DNA from: an uncultured Eubacteriales bacterium
GTDB taxonomy: Bacteria > Bacillota > Clostridia > Oscillospirales > Acutalibacteraceae
Direction of reading: 5' to 3'
DNA length: 7,962 nucleotides
NCBI GenBank assembly: GCA_934486455.1
Contig: CAKSPR010000058.1
Coordinates: forward strand, 1 to 7,962
The position numbers and the translations under genes were made by a program. Each line of letters opens with the position of its first letter. Within the stretch, counting starts at the first letter, position 1. This document shows, piece by piece, positions 1-6,142 of this stretch. Below the pieces are notes generated by a model, which worked only from the letters and a program-made list of their open reading frames with translations, made no database searches and was not told where the DNA came from.

Positions 1-200
1 CCGGTACGCTGCCCACCCTTTCGAGAAGCGAGGCAACAGAAATGATAGAGTCAAGGGGAGGAAGGGTCTCCTCGTCGGTTTCCAAAAAGACCGATTATGT
101 TTTGGCGGGAGAGGCGGCCGGAAGCAAGCTTTTAAAGGCGCAGACCCTCGGCATAGAGATAATTTCCGAGCAGCGGTTTATGGAAATGGCGGGGCGGTAA
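1..200 (+). CDS. ligA: NAD-dependent DNA ligase LigA, C-terminal end (BRCT domain), 5'-truncated
   Basis: The reading frame whose first full codon is at base 3 runs 65 residues to a TAA at 198-200 and is cut off by the window edge. What is visible is the end of a BRCT domain: a GGRVSSSVSKKTDYVLAGE stretch, then AGSKLLKAQTLGI and IISEQRF. This is the typical final BRCT of bacterial LigA, which seals nicks in duplex DNA using NAD+ during replication and repair; the BRCT helps DNA binding. The adenylation, OB-fold, zinc and helix-hairpin-helix domains would lie to the left of the window. The next gene is convergent, so this gene ends its transcription unit. Other BRCT proteins are possible, but the spacing and wording of the motifs match LigA closely. 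Confidence 0.9.
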   Translation, partial: GTLPTLSRSEATEMIESRGGRVSSSVSKKTDYVLAGEAAGSKLLKAQTLGIEIISEQRFMEMAGR

Positions 201-228
201 TTTCGCGGAACAAGCCCATCGGACAGGC

Positions 229-252
229 GCCGCAAATCAATGCGGTTTCTTC
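229..252 (+). terminator. Weak candidate terminator after ligA
   Basis: A five-base stem CCGCA (230-234) / TGCGG (241-245) with a six-base loop, plus a possible G-T pair at its base, is followed by TTTCTTC. It lies 29 bases past the ligA stop, in the short gap before the convergent pseudouridine synthase gene. The stem is short and the T-run is interrupted, so this is only a candidate. Confidence 0.3.
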
Positions 253-271
253 GGCACCGACCGAATACCGC

Positions 272-1234
272 TCAGCTCTCCCCGTTAAACCTGTCGACAA
301 ACCATATGCTCTTTACCGAAAACTCTCTGCCCTTGAGATATTCGAGGCTTTCGGCGTCGGTTTTAAAATCAAATCTCAGCTTATACGAGCAAAGAGCCTG
401 ATGAACAAATCCCTTTTTGCGGTCGGCGGCGTTTTTACCGTATTTTCCGTCCCCCAAAAGCGGATACCCGAGATGGGCCATGTGTGCCCTTATCTGATGC
501 GTCCGTCCGGTCAGCAGTTCGATTTCAAGCAGTGATATTCCGTTTTTATAAGACAGCACCCTGTACCGTGTTTTGACCGTCAGGCGGCCCTCCTTTTTTG
601 TATCAAATATTCTGACAAGGTTCCTGTCGCTGTTCTTTTCCAAAAAACCGACGGCCGTGTAGGCTTTCTTTTCGGGTCTTCCGTGGACAAGGCAGAGATA
701 AAATTTTGATATTTCCCTGTCCTTGATTTTTTGGTTTAAAATACGAAGGGAGTCGGCGGTTTTTGCCGCAATGACAATTCCGCAGGTATTTCGGTCGATT
801 CGGTTGGCAAGGGCGGGGGAAAAGGAGTTTTCGCTTTCGGGCTTGAATTCTCCTTTTTCGTATAAATACCGCTTGATGCGGCCAATAAGGGTGTCACCGT
901 ATTCTCCCTCGGCCGAATGGCAAAGAAGCCCCTCCGGCTTATTAACGAGCATTATATTCTCGTCCTCGTAAACTATATCAAGCTTTTTGCCCGCCTTTAA
1001 AAAGTCGTAATCATCGTTTTTCTGCTGCTCGAAAAATTCGTCGTTTATATAAAGCTCAAGCACATCGTTTTCGCAAAGCCGGTCGGATATTGAGGCTTTT
1101 TTGCCGCAAAGCTTTATCCTTTTGGTGCGAATGTACTTATACATCAGCGACTTCGGGAGCGACGGCACGGCTTTTGATATAAATTTATCAAGACGCTGGT
1201 TGGCGTCGTTTTTACCAATAATATATTTTTTCAT
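272..1234 (-). CDS. RluA-family pseudouridine synthase with N-terminal S4 domain
   Basis: The 320-residue product should isomerise uridine to pseudouridine in RNA, most likely 23S rRNA as in RluC/RluD relatives; the exact target base cannot be read from sequence. An S4 RNA-binding domain lies at about residues 13-60 (QRLDKFISK...). The catalytic domain spans about 85-290, with motif I around VNKPEGLLCH (97-106), the active-site motif NRIDRNTCG (144-152) with catalytic Asp147, and RTHQIRAH (244-251), all hallmarks of the RluA fold. NRIDRNTCG differs from the textbook HRLDxxTSG at several places but keeps the aspartate and arginine. The start is supported by the immediate S4 domain and a modest AAGGGTG-like site upstream on the minus strand. 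Its start codon is 30 bp from that of radC, head to head. Confidence 0.92.
   Translation of the reverse strand: MKKYIIGKNDANQRLDKFISKAVPSLPKSLMYKYIRTKRIKLCGKKASISDRLCENDVLELYINDEFFEQQKNDDYDFLKAGKKLDIVYEDENIMLVNKPEGLLCHSAEGEYGDTLIGRIKRYLYEKGEFKPESENSFSPALANRIDRNTCGIVIAAKTADSLRILNQKIKDREISKFYLCLVHGRPEKKAYTAVGFLEKNSDRNLVRIFDTKKEGRLTVKTRYRVLSYKNGISLLEIELLTGRTHQIRAHMAHLGYPLLGDGKYGKNAADRKKGFVHQALCSYKLRFDFKTDAESLEYLKGREFSVKSIWFVDRFNGES
1200..1227 (+). promoter_or_regulatory. Candidate sigma-A promoter for radC
   Basis: TTGGCG (1200-1205) and TATATT (1222-1227) are separated by 16 bases and would start transcription near 1234, about 30 bases before the radC ATG. The -35 match is 4/6 and the -10 match 5/6. 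The site lies inside the first codons of the divergent pseudouridine synthase gene, as it must given the 30-bp gap. This is inference from consensus only. Confidence 0.3.
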
Positions 1235-1264
1235 TATCTTTTCACCCTTTGGAGGAATATTATT

Positions 1265-1972
1265 ATGTCATCGGAAATACACGCCGGACACAGAGAAAGA
1301 CTGCGTAAACGGTTTGAAGAAAACGGATTTGTCGGTTTTCAGCAGCATGAAATCCTTGAATTCATGCTGTCATATGCCATACCGCAAAGGGACTTAAATC
1401 CCGTTGCGCACGCCCTCATCGACCATTTCGGCAGTCTGTCGGCGGTGCTTGACGCGTCGGCGGACGATCTTAAAAAAGTGGACGGTATCGGCAGCTATTC
1501 GGCTGTTTTTATAAATATGTTTCCAAAGCTTTTTCGGGTTTACAGCGACCTGAGAGGGCAGAAAAAGGCGCTTCTTTCGGCCGAGGAAACGGGAGAGTTT
1601 TTAAAGCCAAAGTTTTTCGGACTTAAATATGAGATAATCTACGGAATATTTTTAGACAGCAAGTGCGCCGTTTTAAAGCACTGTGTTTTGTCGGAGGGAA
1701 ACATCAATTCGGTGCCCATGTGTACGAGAAAAATATGCGAGATAGCCTTCCAAATAAGCGCAACATCTCTTGTCATCGCCCACAATCATCCTAACGGCAT
1801 TGCTCTTCCCTCTAAGGACGACATCATCAACACCGCCAACCTTTCCAAAAGCATACGGGATTTTGACATCAGTCTGCTCGATCACTTTATCTTTGCCGAC
1901 GACGATTACATATCTCTCGCAAGCTCCAAGGACTTTGACGGCATTTTTGAGGGGAAATGGCCGAAGCCGTAG
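1265..1972 (+). CDS. radC: RadC-family JAB/MPN-domain protein
   Basis: A 235-residue RadC (UPF0758) protein. A helix-hairpin-helix region is visible at about 68-83 (DLKKVDGIGSYSAVFI), the usual N-terminal DNA-binding element. The JAB/MPN metallo-domain covers about 105-220 and carries HNHPNG (173-178) followed by Ser183 and Asp186, giving the H-x-H-x(10)-D zinc signature. The opening HAGHRERLRKRF and the EILEFMLSYAIP segment resemble the short form common in Clostridia. RadC is named as a DNA repair protein, but its role is doubtful; the fold suggests a metallopeptidase or nuclease-like activity. GGAGG at 1251-1255, nine bases before the ATG, fixes the start. It is divergent from the pseudouridine synthase gene and is followed by a 203-bp gap before the sipL-like gene. 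Confidence 0.93.
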   Translation: MSSEIHAGHRERLRKRFEENGFVGFQQHEILEFMLSYAIPQRDLNPVAHALIDHFGSLSAVLDASADDLKKVDGIGSYSAVFINMFPKLFRVYSDLRGQKKALLSAEETGEFLKPKFFGLKYEIIYGIFLDSKCAVLKHCVLSEGNINSVPMCTRKICEIAFQISATSLVIAHNHPNGIALPSKDDIINTANLSKSIRDFDISLLDHFIFADDDYISLASSKDFDGIFEGKWPKP

Positions 1973-1982
1973 AGTGGGCCGA

Positions 1983-2015
1983 GGCATGGCTTATCATGCC
2001 GTGCATTGCATTTTT
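1983..2015 (+). terminator. Hairpin after radC, possible terminator
   Basis: Ten bases past the radC stop there is a perfect GGCATG (1983-1988) / CATGCC (1995-2000) stem. An alternative register, GCATGGC / GCCGTGC (1984-1990 / 1998-2004), forms seven pairs with one wobble. A run of five T follows only at 2011-2015, six or more bases from the stem, so termination efficiency is uncertain. Confidence 0.35.
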
Positions 2016-2116
2016 CCAAACGGCGTGCAGCCCATAAAGATTATACTTTTCCGATGTGCGGATATATCCCTGATATTTCCGTGCGTCGGTTTTTTTAGTC
2101 ATAAAACGCCCTTTCC

Positions 2117-2140
2117 GATAATATACCTTATTAAGGATAT
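2117..2140 (+). promoter_or_regulatory. Dyad overlapping a possible -10 box upstream of the sipL-like gene
   Basis: CCTTA (2126-2130), a central T and TAAGG (2132-2136) form an 11-base inverted repeat flanked by ATAT on each side (2121-2124 and 2137-2140, with one unpaired A). GATAAT at 2117-2122 resembles a sigma-A -10 box, but no good -35 lies 16-18 bases upstream. If transcription started near 2129 the dyad would sit on the start site like an operator. A perfect palindrome GGATATATCC (2060-2069) lies further upstream. I found no convincing sigma-E or sigma-K match here, although a sporulation gene would be expected to have one. Confidence 0.25.
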
Positions 2141-2175
2141 GTTGCTTAAAATCAATCAGGAAAGAAGTGGCTTTT

Positions 2176-3702
2176 ATGGAAATAACTCTGGAAAAACAAA
2201 ACATCGTAACCGAAAATATCCTTTCGGAAGAAATTCTCGAGCAGGCAATCGACAACGAGATAATGCTGCCCGATTTTTGCGGCAATATGGGCAGAATACT
2301 CAAATGCCGCGCCAAAGGAAAGATCATTTCAAAAAGAATCGTCAACTCGGTTCTTAACATCGACGGAAATGTTTTTTTAACGGTTTTTTATATCGACGAA
2401 AACGGCTGTCTTAAAACCTTTGACCAAACCCTGTCCTTTTATCGCGAGCTGAGTCTTAAAAAGGACGCCGACATAACGCCTTTTGTCAAATGCAAGATAG
2501 AGCACATAAGCTGCAGAATGATAAGCCCCAGAAAAATCGAGGTACACGGCTCTCTTTCCGTATCGGTTAAGCTGATTGAAAAGGTCGAAAGGCAGTGGGT
2601 TAAAAATGCCGAAAGCGACGATATACAGTTAAGGCTCGAAAGCAGAAACGTAACCGTTCCCGTGGGGTGCGCGGAAAAATATACGGCGGTAAACGACGAG
2701 ATCGAGCTTCCCGCCGACTCACATCCCGTGACAAACCTTTTAAGAAGCTGCGGAAGAATCGAATATGCCGATTGCAAGGCCATTGCGGGCAAGGTCATAA
2801 TAAAGGGAGAGCTCAGTGTTACTGTTTGCTATATGACCGACGAAAAGCTTAAAATAAACGAGCTTGACGCAAGCCTTCCATTTACCCAGATAATCGACGC
2901 CGAGAAGGCCGACGAGGACTGCTTTGCGCGTGCCGATTGCGACATAACCGCCCTTGACATACGCTGTAAAACGGGATTTGACGGAGAGGTGCAGAGCTTT
3001 ACCGTTTCGGCGGGAATCAATTCTCAGGTCAAAATTTTCAAAAACCAAGAGGTGGATTTTGCGGTCGACGCCTATTCGGTCAAAAACACAGCGGAGACAA
3101 AGAGCGAACGCATTTGTCTTAACAAAAATCTTGCCGAGGTCAAAGAAAATTTTTCGAAGGAATATACCGTGGATTTCGGCACCGAGATAGGCAGTATTCT
3201 TGACATTTTCGGCGAAGCGTCCGTTACGGATGTTAAAACGGCAGGGGACAGGGTCACGGTAAACGGCACGGTGCAGATGTGTATTATCGCCTGCGACGGC
3301 GACGGTTCGATAAACTGTTTTGAAAAGACGGTGGATTTCAGCCATGCCGTAATGTCGGGGCAGGAAAACGGCCGTATAAGCCTTTCGCCCGCAGTGGATA
3401 TAAAAAGCTTCGGATACTCTTTGGGCGGAAGCTCGGCCGATGTAAAGGTCAACATGGTGCTTTGCGGCTGCCTTGAGGAATGCTTTGATATAAACGCCCT
3501 TTCGGAAATTGCCGTAAGTGAAGAAAATGCTTTAAGCGGCACGAGGCTCCCCGCTCTGACGGTATATTATTGCTGCGAGGACGAACGGCTGTTTGATGTC
3601 GCAAGGAGATACCGCACCACCGCCGCCGCCATCAAAAAAGCCAACGGAACCGACGGGGATACCGTTTTAAAGGGCTCGGTCATTCTCATTCCGGGGGTTT
3701 GA
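2176..3702 (+). CDS. sipL: SipL-like spore envelope protein (DUF3794 repeats plus C-terminal LysM)
   Basis: A 508-residue protein with the architecture of clostridial SipL, which binds the coat-basement ATPase SpoIVA through its LysM domain and is needed to encase the forespore (known for Clostridioides difficile; inferred here). DUF3794 is recognised from LPDFCGNMGRILKC (residues 31-44), close to the usual LPDYCPDIGRILKC. Three repeats are visible at about 31-134, 178-297 and 327-447, each with a GxxxxxxV-type strand pair. The LysM covers about 461-506 (YYCCEDERLFDVARRY ... GSVILIPGV). There is no signal peptide or membrane segment, as expected for a mother-cell cytosolic protein. Start: GTG at 2167 has AGGA five bases upstream, while ATG at 2176 has a degenerate AAGAAGTG site eight bases upstream; the ATG is preferred because relatives begin with a similar MEL/MEI-LKK opening. 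The symbol is by architecture, not proven orthology; a general DUF3794/LysM exported or coat protein is the alternative. Confidence 0.8.
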   Translation: MEITLEKQNIVTENILSEEILEQAIDNEIMLPDFCGNMGRILKCRAKGKIISKRIVNSVLNIDGNVFLTVFYIDENGCLKTFDQTLSFYRELSLKKDADITPFVKCKIEHISCRMISPRKIEVHGSLSVSVKLIEKVERQWVKNAESDDIQLRLESRNVTVPVGCAEKYTAVNDEIELPADSHPVTNLLRSCGRIEYADCKAIAGKVIIKGELSVTVCYMTDEKLKINELDASLPFTQIIDAEKADEDCFARADCDITALDIRCKTGFDGEVQSFTVSAGINSQVKIFKNQEVDFAVDAYSVKNTAETKSERICLNKNLAEVKENFSKEYTVDFGTEIGSILDIFGEASVTDVKTAGDRVTVNGTVQMCIIACDGDGSINCFEKTVDFSHAVMSGQENGRISLSPAVDIKSFGYSLGGSSADVKVNMVLCGCLEECFDINALSEIAVSEENALSGTRLPALTVYYCCEDERLFDVARRYRTTAAAIKKANGTDGDTVLKGSVILIPGV

Positions 3703-3759
3703 CCGAAAGCGGTCGATAAGGCAACGAAAGCTTGAAATTTTAAACCTGCGTCCCGAGGC

Positions 3760-4767
3760 TTATGCCATTGTTTTAAGCATGTCGGGAACCACCTCATATA
3801 AAGGCTTTTCTCCCTTTTGTACCCTTAAAAATTCCTCGGTCATATATTCTCCCATGCGGCAGACCTCGTTTCCGATGCTTCCGGCAATGTGGGGAGAAAT
3901 AATGACATTATCAAGGGTATAAAAGGGGGATTTTTCCTTCGGCGGCTCGGGGAAGGTGACATCCAAAAGGGCGGTGGCGAAGGGGTGTTTTCCCATGAAA
4001 TCGGCAAGAGCGGTCTCGTCTACCTGGCGGCCTCTGCCGGTGTTGATGAAGGTTGCGGTATCGCACATTTTGTCGAACAGCTCTCTGCCGAGCATTCCCG
4101 CCGTTTCGTCGTTATCGGCAAGGTGGTTGCTGATAGTTTCACAGGTTGAAAATATCTCTTCGAGAGACGCTTTTTTTACCCCAAGCTTTTCCGCTCTTTC
4201 CTCCGACAAAAAGGGGTCGAAGGCCAGCACTTCCACACGGTAATTTTTAAGCATTTTTGCGACTAAAGAGCCTATCATTCCGACCCCGATAAGCCCCACC
4301 TTACAGTCGAAATTCCCCTTTGTATCGGTTCTTTTTTCAATTGCCTTTTCGATATTTCCCTTTGACTGATAACGGGACGACCAGAAAAAGCCCTTGTTTG
4401 CAAGGATTATCTGAGCAGCCGTATATTCGGCAACAGGCACGCCGTTTGCCGCGGAGGCGCTGAATATTCTGACATTGTTGTCAAAAAAGGGGCGGGCAAA
4501 GGTCTGAACGGAGCCTGCGGCATAATATATCTCCCTAAGCTTCGGAAAAAGCTCGTTTACCCCACGGCTGTCGGGGGTGGGCATTCCCCAGGAGGAAAAG
4601 ATTATCTCGGCCTCTTTTAAAAGGGGAAAATACTGCTCGGGAATATCGGTGGGAACGGTGAAGGAGGTGTCTATGTCAAGCTTTTCTTCTAAAACCTCCT
4701 TGCACTCTTTCGTAAAGACCTTTTCCATGACCTCCGGCCGTCCCAAAAATATGGCTTTTCTTTTCAT
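3760..4767 (-). CDS. D-isomer-specific 2-hydroxyacid dehydrogenase family protein
   Basis: The 335-residue product belongs to the NAD(P)-dependent D-2-hydroxyacid dehydrogenases (PGDH/GyaR/CtBP-like), which reversibly reduce 2-keto acids. The nucleotide-binding domain spans about 105-300 with GVGMIG (161-166) as the Rossmann glycine motif and Asp184 at the end of the next strand (AFDP), favouring NAD over NADP. Catalytic residues visible are Arg245 (NTGRG), Glu274 (PEPP) and His293 (SPHIAG). The N-terminal substrate-binding part is divergent, so the substrate is not predictable. The start is supported by AAGGAG nine bases upstream. It lies downstream of the epimerase gene on the same strand with a 112-bp gap that holds a short hairpin, ACTGC/GCAGT at 4846-4860, without a T-run, so co-transcription is likely. 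A role in sugar-acid metabolism with the epimerase is inferred. No clear terminator follows. Confidence 0.9.
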   Translation of the reverse strand: MKRKAIFLGRPEVMEKVFTKECKEVLEEKLDIDTSFTVPTDIPEQYFPLLKEAEIIFSSWGMPTPDSRGVNELFPKLREIYYAAGSVQTFARPFFDNNVRIFSASAANGVPVAEYTAAQIILANKGFFWSSRYQSKGNIEKAIEKRTDTKGNFDCKVGLIGVGMIGSLVAKMLKNYRVEVLAFDPFLSEERAEKLGVKKASLEEIFSTCETISNHLADNDETAGMLGRELFDKMCDTATFINTGRGRQVDETALADFMGKHPFATALLDVTFPEPPKEKSPFYTLDNVIISPHIAGSIGNEVCRMGEYMTEEFLRVQKGEKPLYEVVPDMLKTMA

Positions 4768-4879
4768 TTTTTCTTTCTCCTTGCTGATGTAGTCTCTGTT
4801 TATGCCGGGGGTTGTTTTTCTTTTGCTGCCGCGCCCCGATCTTTCACTGCACGGAGCAGTACCCGACCCGATTTCCTCT

Positions 4880-5626
4880 TTATTTTTCCCCGATCAGCTC
4901 AAACAGCGTTTTTGCCGTCGGGGCAAGAGAAGCGGGGGAGTCGTCGTGCATAAATTCCAGCATGACGGGAATATCCCTGCCTTCGAAAATATCGAGATAC
5001 CTCCGCCACATTTCCTTTCCGTTGCAAAGAGGGTGACGGCCGTTTTTGTCCCAGTTGAAAATGTGTATTCCCACCGTATAGGGAAAAAGCGTTTTTGCAG
5101 CGGCAATGTTTTGTTCAAAGCTTTTGAATTGATTGGGCTGCCAGTAGGTTTTGAAAAACGGGCTTGAAAGCTTTTCGATAAATTCTTTGGCCGTTTCTGC
5201 GTCCTCGGTAAGGGTATCGAGGTGACACTCGGAGGCGATTGTAATTCCGCTTTTTCGGGCGATTTCGGCAATTTCATCGGCCTCAAAAAGCAGGTCGTTA
5301 TACTCTTCCTTTGTTAAAGCAGACGAGGCTTTTGTGCCCGCCCATATTCTGATGACCCTTGCGTTAAGAGCCCTTGCGGTGTCGATATACTTTGAAAACT
5401 CGCTTTTGTTTTGCCCCATGCGGTAATACGAGCCGTATGCAAAGGGAACAAGACCTTTTTCTTCGCAAAGCTTCGCCGTTTGCTCGGCCTTTTTAAAATC
5501 GCCGGGGGGGACATGCACATCCGAGCCCCATTCTATATGGGTAAGGTGGTTTTTTTGACAAAGGTCGGCAATTTCCTCAACCGAAAGCCCTCTGAAGGTG
5601 ACCGACACAAGACCGCCGTTAAACAT
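4880..5626 (-). CDS. Sugar phosphate isomerase/epimerase family TIM-barrel protein
   Basis: The 248-residue product has the AP-endonuclease-2 / xylose-isomerase-like TIM-barrel fold used by sugar isomerases, epimerases and inosose dehydratase-type enzymes. Visible landmarks are the opening GGLVSVTFRGLSVEEIADLC, HIEWGSD (30-36), RVIRIWAG (90-97), SECHLDT (132-138), GIHIFNWD (186-193) and MLEFMHDD (222-229). Glu133, His188 and Glu224 are likely metal ligands by position in the barrel. The start is set by AAAGGAG nine bases upstream of the ATG at 5626; an in-frame ATG at 5734 would add 36 residues but has no ribosome binding site and lies in the leader. It is the first gene of a minus-strand pair with the dehydrogenase and has a good promoter at 5768-5796, giving a leader of about 135 nt. 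The substrate is unknown. Confidence 0.87.
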   Translation of the reverse strand: MFNGGLVSVTFRGLSVEEIADLCQKNHLTHIEWGSDVHVPPGDFKKAEQTAKLCEEKGLVPFAYGSYYRMGQNKSEFSKYIDTARALNARVIRIWAGTKASSALTKEEYNDLLFEADEIAEIARKSGITIASECHLDTLTEDAETAKEFIEKLSSPFFKTYWQPNQFKSFEQNIAAAKTLFPYTVGIHIFNWDKNGRHPLCNGKEMWRRYLDIFEGRDIPVMLEFMHDDSPASLAPTAKTLFELIGEK

Positions 5627-5767
5627 AAATACCCGCTCCTTTATAAAAACACACGCTCCGTTTGTAATCAAAAAGCATACCGTTTTTTGTTTTAAGCTTT
5701 TTCTGTTGGGCATATACGACACTTGCGTCCGCATAAATGTGACGGTGCAATTGCCGCGGTTTTATCT

Positions 5768-5796
5768 ATTCTATCAAGTTTTTTCGCCTTTTTCAA
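5768..5796 (-). promoter_or_regulatory. Sigma-A promoter of the epimerase-dehydrogenase operon
   Basis: Read on the minus strand, TTGAAA (5796-5791) and TAGAAT (5773-5768) are 17 bases apart, each a 5/6 match, and TGA directly before the -10 makes it an extended -10. Transcription should begin near 5761. The roughly 135-nt leader includes an AAAAAGC/GCTTTTT stem with a 19-base loop; I recognise no known riboswitch in it. Confidence 0.65.
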
Positions 5797-5813
5797 GACA
5801 ATATAAAAAATAC

Positions 5814-5842
5814 TTGACGAAACGGTTTAATCTTGATATAAT
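5814..5842 (+). promoter_or_regulatory. Sigma-A promoter of tRNA-Thr
   Basis: TTGACG (5814-5819) and a perfect TATAAT (5837-5842) are spaced by 17 bases, with TG one base before the -10 (extended -10). The predicted start near 5849 leaves a leader of about nine bases before the tRNA. It is back to back with the promoter of the minus-strand operon; the two -35 boxes are 17 bp apart. Confidence 0.85.
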
Positions 5843-5852
5843 ACAAACCGTT
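5821..5852 (+). repeat. 8-bp perfect inverted repeat bracketing the tRNA-Thr -10 box
   Basis: AACGGTTT (5821-5828) and AAACCGTT (5845-5852) are exact reverse complements separated by 16 bases. The left arm begins two bases after the -35 box and the right arm covers the expected transcription start, so a protein bound here would block the promoter. An operator role is inference; a coincidental repeat is possible. Confidence 0.4.
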
Positions 5853-5857
5853 GATAA

Positions 5858-5932
5858 GCTGATGTGGCTCAATGGCAGAGCAGTTCACTCGTAATGAACA
5901 GGTTGTCGGTTCGATTCCGACCATCAGCTCCA
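5858..5932 (+). tRNA. tRNA-Thr (anticodon CGT)
   Basis: A complete cloverleaf of 75 nt including an encoded CCA. The acceptor stem GCTGATG/CATCAGC (5858-5864/5922-5928) pairs perfectly, the D stem is GCTC/GAGC, the anticodon stem GTTCA/TGAAC, and the T stem GTCGG/CCGAC with loop TTCGATT. The anticodon loop CTCGTAA (5888-5894) carries CGT at 5890-5892, reading ACG threonine codons. The discriminator is T. The GCTGAT opening agrees with bacterial threonine tRNAs. It stands alone, with its own promoter and terminator. Confidence 0.97.
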
Positions 5933-5968
5933 AAAATCCCGTTCACCTTGGTGGGCGGGGTTTTTACT
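5932..5968 (+). terminator. Intrinsic terminator of tRNA-Thr
   Basis: A long hairpin starts at the last base of the tRNA: arm 5932-5946 (AAAAATCCCGTTCAC) pairs with 5951-5965 (GTGGGCGGGGTTTTT), loop CTTG, with three G-T wobbles. The T-run of the 3' arm continues the signal. The A-tract/T-tract symmetry could also stop transcription coming from the right. Confidence 0.9.
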
Positions 5969-5970
5969 TT

Positions 5971-6010
5971 TTACTTCTTACTTCTTCACTCTTACTTCTT
6001 CACTCTTACC
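5971..6010 (+). repeat. Short pyrimidine-rich tandem repeat
   Basis: Two exact 14-base copies of TTACTTCTTCACTC (5978-5991 and 5992-6005) are followed by the start of a third (TTAC at 6006) and preceded by a truncated one (TTACTTC at 5971). The tract sits between the tRNA terminator and the ylmC/ymxH promoter and is almost free of G on this strand. No gene is seen in it; a short hairpin, ATCCG/CGGAT at 6026-6044, follows. Confidence 0.75.
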
Positions 6011-6093
6011 TTTTACCTCAATTTTATCCGTCCTCTTTGCGGATGCCTTTTCACTTCGATTTTTACCGTTCGATCTTCTCTGTTCTCTTATTT

Positions 6094-6122
6094 TCATATC
6101 TTAATTATTTTTATCATATAAT
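6094..6122 (+). promoter_or_regulatory. Candidate sigma-E (mother-cell sporulation) promoter of ylmC/ymxH
   Basis: TCATATC (6094-6100), 14 bases, then CATATAAT (6115-6122). The Bacillus sigma-E consensus is KMATATT, 14-15 bases, CATACAMT; the match is 6/7 and 7/8 with correct spacing. The same bases contain a perfect sigma-A TATAAT at 6117-6122, but no usable sigma-A -35 lies 16-18 bases upstream. Transcription would begin about 15 bases before the ATG. Confidence 0.5.
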
Positions 6123-6142
6123 TTTCCGGCGGGGGTGTTTAT

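Noticed and set aside
1887..2360. 157-residue minus-strand frame across the radC/sipL gap
   Set aside because: It is antisense to the ends of two well-supported genes, has no recognisable domain and no clear ribosome binding site.
2740..3345. 201-residue minus-strand frame inside the sipL-like gene
   Set aside because: It is a shadow of the repeat-containing coding strand, with no domain or start signal.
3701..3714. GACCG/CGGTC hairpin at the stop of the sipL-like gene as terminator
   Set aside because: Only five pairs and no T-run on either strand; it overlaps the stop codon.
4846..4860. ACTGC/GCAGT hairpin between the epimerase and dehydrogenase genes as terminator
   Set aside because: Short stem without a T-run; more likely neutral or a minor mRNA processing or stability element.
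5627..5734. 36-residue N-terminal extension of the epimerase
   Set aside because: The ATG at 5734 has no ribosome binding site, the family begins at the GGLVSVTFRG strand, and a strong AAAGGAG precedes the ATG at 5626.
5864..6121. Open frames through the tRNA (starting MAQWQSSSLV... and MAEQFTRNEQ...)
   Set aside because: They are translations of the tRNA-Thr gene and the low-complexity tract behind it, with no ribosome binding site.
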